Shown piece by piece: positions 8,060-16,587 of a DNA stretch of 64,000 nucleotides. Made by a program: the position numbers and the translations under genes. Below the pieces are notes generated by a model that saw only the letters and a list, made by a program, of their open reading frames with translations, made no database searches and was not told the origin of the DNA. Source of the DNA: Streptomyces sp. C10-9-1. Its GTDB lineage: Bacteria; Actinomycetota; Actinomycetes; Streptomycetales; Streptomycetaceae. The stretch lies in the NCBI RefSeq assembly GCF_024497955.1, contig NZ_JANHKP010000006.1, forward strand, positions 62,001 to 126,000, written 5' to 3'. The stretch's first letter is position 1, and each line of letters opens with the position of its first letter.

Positions 8060-8096
8060 GATCAGGGCCGACGGTTCGCGACCGTCGGCCCTGATC
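8060..8096 (-). terminator. Perfect 16-bp hairpin downstream of glnA2
   Basis: The arms 8060-8075 and 8081-8096 pair perfectly around a 5-nt loop. The hairpin lies 34 nt beyond the glnA2 stop in its direction of transcription. Confidence 0.7.
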
Positions 8097-8130
8097 GCCG
8101 GTTCCGGGCTCAGACCGCTCTGACCTGCGC

Positions 8131-9492
8131 TTACAGCACCGGCAGGGACTTGCGCAGCTCGAAGGCGGTGACCTCGGAGCGGTACTCCTCCCACTCCTGC
8201 TTCTTGTTGCGCAGGAAGAAGTCGAAGACGTGCTCCCCCAGCGTCTCCGCCACCAGCTCGCTGCGCTCCATGAGGTCGATGGCCTCGCCCAGGTTCTGCG
8301 GGAGCGGGGTGATGCCCATGGCGCGGCGCTCGGAGTCGGAGAGGGCCCAGACGTCGTCGTCGGCGCCCGCGGGGAGCTCGTAGCCCTCCTCGACGCCCTT
8401 GAGCCCGGCGGCGAGCAGGACCGCGTACGAGAGGTAGGGGTTGCAGCCGGAGTCCAGCGAGCGGACCTCGATGCGCGCCGAGCCCGTCTTGCCCGGCTTG
8501 TACATGGGCACCCGGATCAGTGCGGAGCGGTTGTTGTGGCCCCAGCAGATGTAGGAGGGGGCCTCGCCGCCCGCCCCGGCACTGCGGGTGGAGCCGCCCC
8601 AGATGCGCTTGTAGGAGTTGACCCACTGGTTGGTCACCGCCGAGATCTCCGCGGCGTGGCGCAGCAGCCCGGCGATGAAGGAGCGGCCGACCTTGGAGAG
8701 CTGGTACTCGGAGCCCGACTCGTAGAAGGCGTTGCGGTCGCCCTCGAAGAGCGAGAGGTGGGTGTGCATCCCCGAACCGGGGTGGTCGGAGAAGGGCTTG
8801 GGCATGAAGGTGGCCTGCACCCCCTGCTCCAGCGCCACCTGCTTCATGACCAGGCGGAAGGTCATGATGTTGTCGGCCGTGGACAGGGCGTCGGCGTAGC
8901 GGAGGTCGATCTCCTGCTGGCCCGGGGCACCTTCGTGGTGGCTGAACTCGACGGAGATGCCCATGGACTCCAGCATCGTGATCGCCTGGCGGCGGAAGTC
9001 CATGCCGACGTTCTGGGGGGTGTGGTCGAAGTAGCCGGAGTTGTCGGCGGGTGTGGGCCGGCTGCCGTCCACCGGCTTGTCCTTGAGCAGGAAGAACTCG
9101 ATCTCCGGGTGGGTGTAGAAGGTGAAGCCCAGGTCGGAGGTCTTAGCGAGGGCGCGCTTCAGCACGAACCGGGGGTCGGCGAAGGACGGGGAGCCGTCGG
9201 GCATGAGGATGTCGCAGAACATCCTGGCGGTACCGGGGGCCTCGGCACGCCACGGCAGGATCTGGAAGGTGCCCGGGTCGGGCTTGGCGATCATGTCCGA
9301 CTCGTATACGCGCGCGAAGCCCTCGATCGCCGAGCCGTCGAAGCCGATGCCCTCGTCGAAAGCCTGTTCCAGCTCGGCGGGGGCGACGGCGACGGACTTC
9401 AGGAAACCGAGCACGTCGGTGAACCACAAGCGCACGAAGCGGATGTCGCGCTCTTCGAGCGTGCGGAGCACGAACTCCTGCTGCTTGTCCAT
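8131..9492 (-). CDS. glnA2: Glutamine synthetase-like ligase, GlnA2 type
   Basis: 453 aa, the normal length for class I enzymes. Seen in order: IGFDGSAIEGF, the metal-site HHEGAPGQQEIDLRY, GSGMHTHLSLF, and the ATP/glutamate loop KTGSARIEVRSLDSGCNPY. The NLYxLP adenylylation motif of GlnA1 is absent; the same place reads LPQNLGEAIDL. In streptomycetes the GlnA2 paralogue has been described as a gamma-glutamylpolyamine synthetase for polyamine use, not as the main assimilatory enzyme. Assignment to GlnA2 rests on sequence character and on its neighbours nadE and panB, not on a search. The start is the ATG at 9492; upstream in-frame codons have no support. Confidence 0.9.
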   Translation of the reverse strand: MDKQQEFVLRTLEERDIRFVRLWFTDVLGFLKSVAVAPAELEQAFDEGIGFDGSAIEGFARVYESDMIAKPDPGTFQILPWRAEAPGTARMFCDILMPDGSPSFADPRFVLKRALAKTSDLGFTFYTHPEIEFFLLKDKPVDGSRPTPADNSGYFDHTPQNVGMDFRRQAITMLESMGISVEFSHHEGAPGQQEIDLRYADALSTADNIMTFRLVMKQVALEQGVQATFMPKPFSDHPGSGMHTHLSLFEGDRNAFYESGSEYQLSKVGRSFIAGLLRHAAEISAVTNQWVNSYKRIWGGSTRSAGAGGEAPSYICWGHNNRSALIRVPMYKPGKTGSARIEVRSLDSGCNPYLSYAVLLAAGLKGVEEGYELPAGADDDVWALSDSERRAMGITPLPQNLGEAIDLMERSELVAETLGEHVFDFFLRNKKQEWEEYRSEVTAFELRKSLPVL

Positions 9493-9803
9493 TCGAGAAT
9501 TCCACCCATCGTTGCCGGTCCGCCGCGTGCTGCCGCCCCCGAGGATGCCATCCCCGGGTTTCAGGCGCGTTGCGCACCGCGGCTGAGGCCATTGTGTGTC
9601 AGAGGGCACCGGGAGACGACCCCGAGGGGTCCCTCGGCTCCGCCGCGGAAGGGCGGCGGCCCCCCGTGCCGGGACACCGGGCCCCGGCACCGCGGCGCAC
9701 GGCCCCCTTGCGGGGGTTCGCGCCGCTTGTCCCTCAGGCGGGGCGGCGGGATTCCCTCCCCCGTCTGGACCTGCCCCGCCCACCCGCGGCTACGATCTCG
9801 GCC
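9493..9803. promoter_or_regulatory. Divergent promoter region between glnA2 and the DUF3105/DUF305 operon
   Basis: About 310 bp. On the plus strand TACGAT (9791-9796) lies 7 nt before the ATG at 9804, the geometry of a leaderless -10 box. No clear GlnR-type operator pair was recognised by eye. Confidence 0.4.
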
Positions 9804-10205
9804 ATGAGGGGTTCGCGGAGTCACCGCGTCCGGCGCGGCACGCGTCCCACGGCTCTGCTGAGCTCCGTGGCGACGCTCCTCGGCGCGCTCTTCCTCTGCC
9901 TGGGCCCCGCGGGGCCGGCACCGGTGGCGGACCACCGGGGGGCCGCAGGGCCCGCCGTGTCCACCGCCGCCGATCGCGACCACGGTCACACCGCGACGTT
10001 CACCTGCCCCTTCGGCCGCGGGGACTGCGGACTGAAGCCGGCGATGAACCCCGCCGTGCTGACCGCACCGCCGCTCGACGCGCCGCTCCAGGCGGCCGCC
10101 GAGCCCCCCTTCACCGCCCCGGCCGCCTCCACCGGCGGACCGCGGCGGGCCGGGGCCCTGCCCCGCGCCCCGGATCTGCACGTCCTTCAGGTGCTGCGGG
10201 CGTAG
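9804..10205 (+). CDS. Small secreted/membrane-tethered His- and Cys-containing protein
   Basis: 133 aa. An arginine-rich n-region is followed by a hydrophobic segment at about residues 18-40 (signal peptide or anchor). The mature part holds DRDHGHTATFTCPFGRGDC, with two histidines and a C-x6-C pair, then proline/alanine-rich sequence. No named family was recognised. It is the first gene before DUF3105 and DUF305 genes on the same strand, 68 bp upstream, and the His/Cys cluster suggests extracytoplasmic metal binding (inference). A TACGAT -10 box 7 nt upstream suggests a leaderless transcript. Confidence 0.65.
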   Translation: MRGSRSHRVRRGTRPTALLSSVATLLGALFLCLGPAGPAPVADHRGAAGPAVSTAADRDHGHTATFTCPFGRGDCGLKPAMNPAVLTAPPLDAPLQAAAEPPFTAPAASTGGPRRAGALPRAPDLHVLQVLRA

Positions 10206-10273
10206 ACGGCCCGCACGCCGCACGTCACGCACCACCACCCCCGCAGAACCCCCGTCACGAAGGACGATCCACC

Positions 10274-10921
10274 ATGTCTTCGCACACGTCGAGCAACGAC
10301 CGCCGGGCCCGCATAGAGCAGATGCGCCGGGCCGAACAGGCGCGTGAGCGCCGCAACCGCTTCCTGACCGTCGGCATCAGCGCGGTCGTGGTCGCCTCCC
10401 TCGTGGGCTTCGGCGGCTACGTCCTGAACAAGGAGTCGCAGGAGAAGGAGGAGAAGGAGGCCGCGGCCAAGGCCCCGGTGAAGGGCGAGCAGACCTGGGA
10501 CGCACAGGAGCTCGGCCGCAACCACGTCCAGACGCCGGTCTCCTACGAGATGCGGCCCCCGGTCGGCGGCGACCACAACCCGGTGTGGATGAACTGCGAC
10601 GGCGACGTCTACACCGAGGAGATCCCCGAGGTGAACGCCGTCCACTCGCTGGAGCACGGCGCCGTGTGGGTCACCTACACCGACGCCGCCGACGCGGGCC
10701 AGGTGAAGAAGCTGGCCGCGAAGGTGGAGAAGACGCCCTTCTCGCTGATGAGCCCGTACAAGGACCAGAAGGGCGCGATCATGCTGAGCGCCTGGGGCAA
10801 GCAGGTGACGGTCGACTCGGCCGACGACCCGCGGGTGGACCAGTTCTTCACCAAGTACCTCCAGGGCCCGCAGACGCCCGAGCCGGGCGCCGCCTGCACG
10901 GGCGGGCTGAGCGGGAAGTGA
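10274..10921 (+). CDS. DUF3105 family membrane-anchored protein
   Basis: 215 aa: a basic cytoplasmic N-terminus with a short charged helix (RRARIEQMRRAEQARERRNR), one membrane helix at about 35-55, then an outer domain with GGDHNPVWMNCDG, EEIPEVNAVHSLEHGAVWVTY and a late cysteine near the C-terminus (GAACTGG). These are the conserved His/Cys features of DUF3105. The function is not established; linkage to the DUF305 gene 5 bp downstream suggests the two work together outside the membrane. Confidence 0.85.
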   Translation: MSSHTSSNDRRARIEQMRRAEQARERRNRFLTVGISAVVVASLVGFGGYVLNKESQEKEEKEAAAKAPVKGEQTWDAQELGRNHVQTPVSYEMRPPVGGDHNPVWMNCDGDVYTEEIPEVNAVHSLEHGAVWVTYTDAADAGQVKKLAAKVEKTPFSLMSPYKDQKGAIMLSAWGKQVTVDSADDPRVDQFFTKYLQGPQTPEPGAACTGGLSGK

Positions 10922-10926
10922 CGGCC

Positions 10927-11574
10927 ATGACGCGCACGCACTGGGCCGCCGTCGCGGCGGTCGTCCTGGCGCTGCTGTTCGCGGGCGCGGCCACCGTGGC
11001 GTCCGCCGGCGGGGCGTCCGCGGACGGCACGCCCGACGCGGCCTCGGCCGAGGCCGGGTTCGCCCGGGACATGTCCGTCCACCACCAGCAGGCCGTGGAG
11101 ATGTCGTTCATCGTGCGGGAGCGCACCGACGACGAGGAGGTGCGGCGCCTCGCGTACGACATCGCCAACACCCAGGCCAACCAGCGCGGGATGATGCTGG
11201 GCTGGCTGGACCTGTGGGGCCTGCCGAAGATCGAGTCGGGCGCCGAGCCCATGGCCTGGATGCGCGAGGCCGACGGCTCGGGTCACGGGGGGCACGACGC
11301 GGCCGCCGAGGAGGGCCGCCTGATGCCCGGCATGGCGACCAAGGCCGAGCTGCGGCAGCTGGGCGAGCTCAGCGGCAGGGAGGCCGAGGTCCGCTTCCTC
11401 CAGCTGATGATCAACCACCACAACGGCGGCGTGGCCATGGCCGAGGGGTGCGTGGAGCGGTGCGAGGTGACCGTGGAGCGGAATCTGGCGCGGACCATGG
11501 TCCTGGGCCAGCGCTCCGAGGTGGAGCTGATGGTCGACATGCTCCGGGCACGCGGCGCCCAGCCGCTGGTCTGA
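10927..11574 (+). CDS. DUF305 family secreted protein
   Basis: 215 aa with a signal peptide (residues 1-32). Two copies of the ferritin-like DUF305 helical unit are seen: FARDMSVHHQQAVEMS and, further on, LQLMINHHNGGVAMAEGC, each with an HH pair flanked by methionines. DUF305 proteins such as CopM bind copper or silver in some bacteria. The start lies 5 bp after the DUF3105 stop, so the genes are co-transcribed. A role in metal handling at the cell surface is inference. Confidence 0.88.
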   Translation: MTRTHWAAVAAVVLALLFAGAATVASAGGASADGTPDAASAEAGFARDMSVHHQQAVEMSFIVRERTDDEEVRRLAYDIANTQANQRGMMLGWLDLWGLPKIESGAEPMAWMREADGSGHGGHDAAAEEGRLMPGMATKAELRQLGELSGREAEVRFLQLMINHHNGGVAMAEGCVERCEVTVERNLARTMVLGQRSEVELMVDMLRARGAQPLV

Positions 11575-11591
11575 GCCCGCGGCGCGCCCCG

Positions 11592-11630
11592 GCCCCGTAC
11601 CGCCGTCCGGTCCGGGCGGCGGCACGGGGC
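11592..11630 (+). terminator. Hairpin after the DUF305 gene
   Basis: The arms 11592-11605 and 11617-11630 pair with one mismatch, 17 nt after the operon's last stop. Confidence 0.5.
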
Positions 11631-11801
11631 GGGGCCCGCGGTTCCCTCCACCGCGGGGCGGGGCGGTGCGGGGGCCGCGGCCGGGGCGGTGCGCACGGGG
11701 CCGCGAGGCCAGCGGTCGCGGGCGCCGCACGGCGCGCGCAGAATATGGGGTGGCTCGGGGGCAGACCGCATCCAGGCACCCGACTTCCAGGAGGCCGGCC
11801 C

Positions 11802-12230
11802 ATGACCACGGCGAAGGACATCATGCACCCCGGGGCCCAGTGGATCCCCGCGCACGAGACCATCGACCGCGCCGCGCAGCTGATGCGCGAGCTGAACGTG
11901 GGCGCACTGCCCATCGCTGACAGCCAGGAACGGCTGTGCGGGATCCTCACCGACCGGGACATCGTCGTCGGCTGCGTGGCCATGGGCCACGACCCGTCCC
12001 GGGTGACGGCAGGAGAGATGGCCCAGGGCACGCCCCGCTGGATCGAGGCGAGCGCCGACGTCGGCGACGTGCTCCGGGAGATGCAGGACCACCAGATCCG
12101 GCGCCTGCCGGTGATCGAGAACAAGCGGATGGTCGGCATGATCAGCGAGGCCGACCTCGCCCAGCACCTGAGCGAGCCGGAGATCGCCGCCTGGGCGGAG
12201 CGGGTCTACGCGGCCAGCGGGCCGCGCTGA
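11802..12230 (+). CDS. Two-CBS-domain protein
   Basis: 142 aa consisting of just two CBS motifs: MTTAKDIMHPGAQWIPAHET through GILTDRDIVVGCV, and EMAQGTPRWIEASADVGDVL through RLPVIENKRMVGMISEADLA. Stand-alone CBS pairs bind adenosine nucleotides and act as energy sensors or partners of other enzymes. AGGAGG (11789-11794) precedes the ATG. A 230-bp gap with a terminator separates it from the DUF305 operon. Confidence 0.92.
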   Translation: MTTAKDIMHPGAQWIPAHETIDRAAQLMRELNVGALPIADSQERLCGILTDRDIVVGCVAMGHDPSRVTAGEMAQGTPRWIEASADVGDVLREMQDHQIRRLPVIENKRMVGMISEADLAQHLSEPEIAAWAERVYAASGPR

Positions 12231-12250
12231 CCGGCCGCCGGGGCACCCCT

Positions 12251-12296
12251 CCCGGCGCCCCTGCCCCCGGTGCGAGCCGGGGGCGGGGGCGCCGGG
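12251..12296 (+). terminator. Long hairpin after the CBS gene
   Basis: The arms 12251-12270 and 12277-12296 pair with a single G-T wobble and a 6-nt loop. It lies 20 nt beyond the stop. Confidence 0.65.
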
Positions 12297-12379
12297 GCCC
12301 ACCGGAGGTCCGCACCGGCGGACCGGCGCCCGGCACGTGATCCGCCCCACTCCGGGGGGTATCGCGTCAGAACGACGAT

Positions 12380-12385
12380 TACACT
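12380..12385 (+). promoter_or_regulatory. -10 box for a leaderless nadE transcript
   Basis: TACACT lies 6 nt before the GTG start, and no ribosome binding site is present. No good -35 box was found. Confidence 0.4.
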
Positions 12386-12391
12386 GGGGCC

Positions 12392-14152
12392 GTGCCTCAA
12401 CTTCGCCTCGCCCTGAACCAGATCGACTCCACCGTCGGCGACCTCGCCGGCAACGCCGAGTCGGTCGTGCACTGGACCCGGCACGCCGCCGAACGCGGAG
12501 CGCACCTCGTCGCGTTCCCCGAGATGGTGCTGACCGGTTACCCCGTCGAGGACCTCGCCCTGCGGTCCTCCTTCGTCGACGCCTCCCGCTCCGCGCTGCG
12601 GGCGCTGGCGGTCCGCCTGGCGGACGAGGGCTTCGGCGGGCTCCCCGTGGTCGTCGGCTACCTCGACCGCTCGGAGGAGGCGCAGCCCCGGTTCGGGCAG
12701 CCCGCGGGTGCACCGCGCAACGCGGCCGCGGTGCTGTACGGCGGCGAGGTGCGGCTCACCTTCGCCAAGCACCACCTGCCGAACTACGGCGTCTTCGACG
12801 AGTTCCGCTACTTCGTGCCGGGCGACACCCTGCCCGTGGTGCGGGTGCACGGGGTGGACGTGGCGCTCGCCATCTGCGAGGACCTCTGGCAGGACGGCGG
12901 CCGGGTGCCCGCCGCCCGCAGCGCGGGAGCCGGTCTGCTCCTGTCGGTCAACGCCTCGCCCTACGAGCGGGAGAAGGACGACACCCGCCTGGAGCTGGTG
13001 CGCAAGCGGGCCCAGGAGGCCGGGTGCACCACCGCCTACCTCGCGATGACCGGCGGCCAGGACGAGCTGGTCTTCGACGGCGACTCGATCGTGGTCGGCC
13101 CGGACGGCGAGGTCGTTGCGCGGGCGCCGCAGTTCGCCGAGGGCTGCGTGGTGGTCGACCTGGACCTGCCCGCCGCCGCGGACGACCCGGTGACCGGGGT
13201 GGTCGACGACGGTCTCCGCGTCGAGCGGGTGGTCCTCTCCGAGCAGCCCCTGGCGCCCTACGAGGCCGAGCCCCCGGGCGGGTACGCGGAGCGGATGGAC
13301 GACGACGAGGAGGTCTACACCGCACTCGTGGTCGGCCTGCGCGCCTACGTCGCCAAGAACGGCTTCCGCTCGGTGCTGATCGGGCTGTCCGGGGGCATCG
13401 ACTCGGCGCTCGTCGCCGCGATCGCCTGCGACGCGGTCGGCGCGGAGAACGTGTACGGCGTCTCGATGCCGTCGAAGTACAGCTCCGAGCACTCCAAGGG
13501 CGACGCCGCCGAGCTGGCCCGGCGCACCGGGCTGCACTTCCGCACCGTACCGATCGAGCCGATGTTCGACGCGTACATGGGGGCGCTGGGGCTCAGCGGC
13601 CTGGCGGAGGAGAACCTCCAGTCCCGGCTGCGCGGCACCCTGCTGATGGCGCTCTCCAACCAGGAGGGCCACATCGTCCTCGCGCCGGGCAACAAGTCGG
13701 AGCTGGCCGTGGGCTACTCGACGCTGTACGGCGACTCGGTCGGCGCCTACGGGCCGATCAAGGACGTCTACAAGACGACCGTGTTCCGGCTCGCCCGGTG
13801 GCGCAACCGGTCCGCCGGGGAGCGGGGGCAGACCCCGCCGATCCCGGAGGCGTCCATCACCAAGCCGCCGAGCGCGGAGCTGCGCCCGGGCCAGGTGGAC
13901 ACCGACTCGCTGCCCGACTACGAGGTGCTGGACCGGATCCTGGAGCTGTACGTGGACCGGGACCAGGGCAAGGACGCGATCGTGGCGGCCGGCTTCGACG
14001 AGGAGCTGGTGGCCAGGACGCTGCGGATGGTGGACACGGCCGAGTACAAGCGGCGCCAGTACCCGCCGGGCACCAAGATCTCCGCCAAGGGCTTCGGCAA
14101 GGACCGGCGCCTGCCCATCACCAACCGCTGGCGGGAGACCACGCGCGGCTGA
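12392..14152 (+). CDS. nadE: Glutamine-hydrolysing NAD+ synthase
   Basis: 586 aa, of the glutamine-dependent class. The N-terminal nitrilase-like amidase has the triad Glu44 (FPEMVLTGYP), Lys126 (LTFAKHHLPNYG) and Cys162 (LAICEDLW), which frees ammonia from glutamine. The C-terminal synthetase has the ATP loop LSGGIDSALVAA (residues 332-343) and FRLARWRN later. It makes NAD+ from deamido-NAD+, ATP and glutamine in the cytosol. The GTG start follows the -10 box directly, implying a leaderless mRNA. It converges with the endonuclease-fold gene, with only 16 bp between the stops. Confidence 0.96.
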   Translation: MPQLRLALNQIDSTVGDLAGNAESVVHWTRHAAERGAHLVAFPEMVLTGYPVEDLALRSSFVDASRSALRALAVRLADEGFGGLPVVVGYLDRSEEAQPRFGQPAGAPRNAAAVLYGGEVRLTFAKHHLPNYGVFDEFRYFVPGDTLPVVRVHGVDVALAICEDLWQDGGRVPAARSAGAGLLLSVNASPYEREKDDTRLELVRKRAQEAGCTTAYLAMTGGQDELVFDGDSIVVGPDGEVVARAPQFAEGCVVVDLDLPAAADDPVTGVVDDGLRVERVVLSEQPLAPYEAEPPGGYAERMDDDEEVYTALVVGLRAYVAKNGFRSVLIGLSGGIDSALVAAIACDAVGAENVYGVSMPSKYSSEHSKGDAAELARRTGLHFRTVPIEPMFDAYMGALGLSGLAEENLQSRLRGTLLMALSNQEGHIVLAPGNKSELAVGYSTLYGDSVGAYGPIKDVYKTTVFRLARWRNRSAGERGQTPPIPEASITKPPSAELRPGQVDTDSLPDYEVLDRILELYVDRDQGKDAIVAAGFDEELVARTLRMVDTAEYKRRQYPPGTKISAKGFGKDRRLPITNRWRETTRG

Positions 14153-14168
14153 CCGGCCCCGGGCGCCC

Positions 14169-15197
14169 TCAGAAACCGACCCGGGCCGCGATCGGCAGGT
14201 GGTCGCTGTCGGTGCTCGGCAGCGACCAGGAGGCCACGGGCTCCATCCCGCGGACCATGATCTGGTCGATGCGCGCCATCGGGAAGGCGGCCGGCCAGGT
14301 GAAGCCCATGCCGTCCCCGGCGGCTCCCTGCGTGGAGCGCATCTGCGAGGTGACGGCGTTGAGCGAGCGGTCGTTCATGGTGCCGTTGAGGTCGCCGAGC
14401 AGCACCACCCGGTCGTGGCGGGCGCGGGCGATCGCCTCGCCCAGGGCGTCCGCGCTGGCGTCGCGCTGCCCGGCGGTGAAGCCGGCGTTCAGCTTGACCC
14501 GTACCGAGGGCAGGTGGGCGACGTACACCTCGACCGCTCCGCCCGGGGCGGTGACGGTGGCGCGCATGGCGCGCACCCAGCCGAGCCCGATGTCCACCGG
14601 CGCCTGCCCGGACAGCGGGTACCTGCTCCACAGTCCGACGGTGCCCTCGACCGCGTGGTACGGGTAGGTGGCGGCCAGGGCCTCCTCGTAGACCGCCACC
14701 TGCCCGGCGGGCAGCTCCTGGAGGGCGAGGACGTCGGCTCCGGAGGCGGCCACCTCGCGGGCGGTGCCGGCCGGGTCGGGGTTGCCGGCGTTGACGTTGT
14801 GGGTGGCGACGGTCAGGTCACCGCCGTCCGCCGCGGACTTGCCGGTCAGCAGCCCGCCGAACAGGTTCAGCCAGACGACCAGTGGCAGCAGCAGCGCCAC
14901 CAGGGCGGTGGCCGAGCGGCGCAGCACCGCGCCCAGCAGGATCAGGGGCACGAGCAGCCCGAACCAGGGCAGGAAGGTCTCCACCAGGCTGCCCAGGTTG
15001 CCGACGCGGTTGGGGATGCGGGCGTGGAGGACCATCACCAGGGCGAGGAGCACGGCCGCGGCGGCGAGGAGGATCCCGCGCCGCCAGATTCCCCGGTCCC
15101 CCGGACGGCCGCGTAGCAGGGCCCGCAGGCGGGCGCCGCCCGACGGTCGGGGGCCCTCCGCGCCGTTGGCCGTCTCCGCCGTCTCCGCCTGCGCCAT
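14169..15197 (-). CDS. Membrane-anchored endonuclease/exonuclease/phosphatase-fold protein
   Basis: 342 aa. Three membrane helices (about 40-60, 68-92 and 95-116) precede an extracytoplasmic EEP domain with all key motifs: ATHNVNAGN, LALQELP, LLGDLNGTMNDRSLNAV (catalytic Asp/Asn), RIDQIMV and SDHLPI. Such membrane EEP proteins may be phosphodiesterases or DNases working outside the cell; the substrate is unknown. GTGAGGA precedes the ATG. A TAGGGT box on the minus strand near 15285 could be its promoter. Confidence 0.88.
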   Translation of the reverse strand: MAQAETAETANGAEGPRPSGGARLRALLRGRPGDRGIWRRGILLAAAAVLLALVMVLHARIPNRVGNLGSLVETFLPWFGLLVPLILLGAVLRRSATALVALLLPLVVWLNLFGGLLTGKSAADGGDLTVATHNVNAGNPDPAGTAREVAASGADVLALQELPAGQVAVYEEALAATYPYHAVEGTVGLWSRYPLSGQAPVDIGLGWVRAMRATVTAPGGAVEVYVAHLPSVRVKLNAGFTAGQRDASADALGEAIARARHDRVVLLGDLNGTMNDRSLNAVTSQMRSTQGAAGDGMGFTWPAAFPMARIDQIMVRGMEPVASWSLPSTDSDHLPIAARVGF

Positions 15198-15546
15198 GGA
15201 GTGTCCTCACTGCCTTTCCGTCACACCGGTCCCGCGCCCCCTGCGCCCGGGTCCGGGAAGATCCGAACTCTGCGCACCCTAGGCGATGAACCCCCGCCGC
15301 CCCCACCGTCCGGGAGCGGCCGTACACGAGCGATGACGGTCGGCGCCGGAGCAGGGTTCCTGGTGTCCGCCCAGGTGGTAAGGCTGTGACAGAACGCTCA
15401 TATTCGGCTCGGCCGGGTGCGGCGGACCGGGTCCCGCCGAGCGGGGGACCCGCCCCCTTCCCCGCCGACGGCACGAGGTGCCACCATGGAGGGGATCCGG
15501 GGACGCCGTCAGGGCGCCTCGAGATGACATGAGGAGCCGGACAGAC
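15198..15546. promoter_or_regulatory. Divergent upstream region of the endonuclease-fold gene and panB
   Basis: About 350 bp with no gene. CATATT near 15398 is a possible -10 for panB, but no matching -35 was found. GAGGAG (15531-15536) is the panB ribosome binding site. Confidence 0.35.
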
Positions 15547-16422
15547 ATGACGCTTCAGTCTGCGCAGAATCAGGGCGCGGGCCGCCCGTCCGACAGCAGC
15601 AAGGCGCTGTACGGAGGTACGCAGTCCCGCCGCATCACGGTCCACGACGTCACGGCCGCCAAGGAGCGCGGTGAGAAGTGGCCGATGCTCACCGCCTACG
15701 ACGCCATGACCGCGTCCGTCTTCGACGAGGCGGGCATCCCCGTGATCCTCGTCGGGGACTCGATGGGCAACTGCCACCTCGGCTACGACACGACGGTGCC
15801 CGTCACGATGGACGAGATGACGCTGCTGTCGGCCGCCGTGGTCCGCGGCACCCGCCGCGCCCTGGTGGTCGGCGACCTGCCGTTCGGCTCGTACCAGGAG
15901 GGGCCGGTGCAGGCCCTGCGCAACGCGACCCGGCTGGTCAAGGAGGCCGGTGTGGGCGCGGTGAAGCTGGAGGGCGGGGAGCGGTCGCTGGAGCAGACCG
16001 GGCTCATCGTCGAGTCGGGCATCCCCGTCGTCTCCCACCTGGGGCTGACGCCGCAGTCGGTGAACACCATGGGCTACCGGGTGCAGGGCCGCGGTGACGA
16101 GGCGGCCCACCGGCTGCTGCGGGACGCCAAGGCCGCCCAGGACGCGGGCGCCTTCGCCGTCGTGCTGGAGCTGGTGCCCGCGGAGGTGGCGACCGAGGTG
16201 ACCCGCTCGCTGCACATCCCGACCATCGGCATCGGCGCGGGTGCGGGCACCGACGCGCAGGTCCTGGTGTGGACGGACATGGCGGGCCTGACCGGCGGCA
16301 AGGTGCCCCGGTTCACCAAGCAGTACGCGGACCTGCGGCGGTCGCTGGGCGACGCGGCCCGGTCCTTCGCCGAGGACGTCGCCGGCGGGGCCTTCCCCGC
16401 CGAGGAGCACACCTTCCACTGA
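15547..16422 (+). CDS. panB: 3-methyl-2-oxobutanoate hydroxymethyltransferase
   Basis: 291 aa. It adds a hydroxymethyl group from 5,10-methylene-THF to 2-oxoisovalerate, the first committed step to pantothenate and CoA. Conserved metal and substrate residues are seen in MLTAYDAMTA, ILVGDSMGNCHLGY, GAVKLEGGE, SHLGLTPQSVN and LELVPAEVA. The ATG at 15547 has GAGGAG about 11 nt upstream; another in-frame ATG at 15529 is possible. panC and panD are not adjacent. A clean terminator follows. Confidence 0.96.
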   Translation: MTLQSAQNQGAGRPSDSSKALYGGTQSRRITVHDVTAAKERGEKWPMLTAYDAMTASVFDEAGIPVILVGDSMGNCHLGYDTTVPVTMDEMTLLSAAVVRGTRRALVVGDLPFGSYQEGPVQALRNATRLVKEAGVGAVKLEGGERSLEQTGLIVESGIPVVSHLGLTPQSVNTMGYRVQGRGDEAAHRLLRDAKAAQDAGAFAVVLELVPAEVATEVTRSLHIPTIGIGAGAGTDAQVLVWTDMAGLTGGKVPRFTKQYADLRRSLGDAARSFAEDVAGGAFPAEEHTFH

Positions 16423-16438
16423 CCACCGCGGCACCACC

Positions 16439-16474
16439 GACAGCCCGCCGATCATCCCCCGTCGGCGGGCTGTC
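16439..16474 (+). terminator. Perfect 13-bp terminator after panB
   Basis: The arms 16439-16451 and 16462-16474 pair perfectly around a 10-nt loop, 16 nt after the panB stop. Confidence 0.7.
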
Positions 16475-16525
16475 GCCGTCCCCGGCGCGTCGGCGCCGAC
16501 GGGCCGGTGCGACGCCGCCCGGGAC

Positions 16526-16565
16526 CGGTCGGCGTCCTGTCGGGCGCCTGTCGGTGATCTGTCGG
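16526..16565 (+). promoter_or_regulatory. Four 11-bp-phased direct heptamers (SARP-type operator candidate)
   Basis: CGGTCGG at 16526-16532 and CTGTCGG at 16537-16543, 16548-16554 and 16559-16565 repeat with exact 11-bp spacing, just before the exporter operon. SARP regulators bind heptamer direct repeats with 11-bp periodicity ending about 8 bp before the -10 box, and a SARP gene is the next gene downstream. That spacing would put transcription start at or near the ATG at 16588. Confidence 0.6.
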
Positions 16566-16587
16566 CGCCGTCCGTCAGCGTGGGGGC

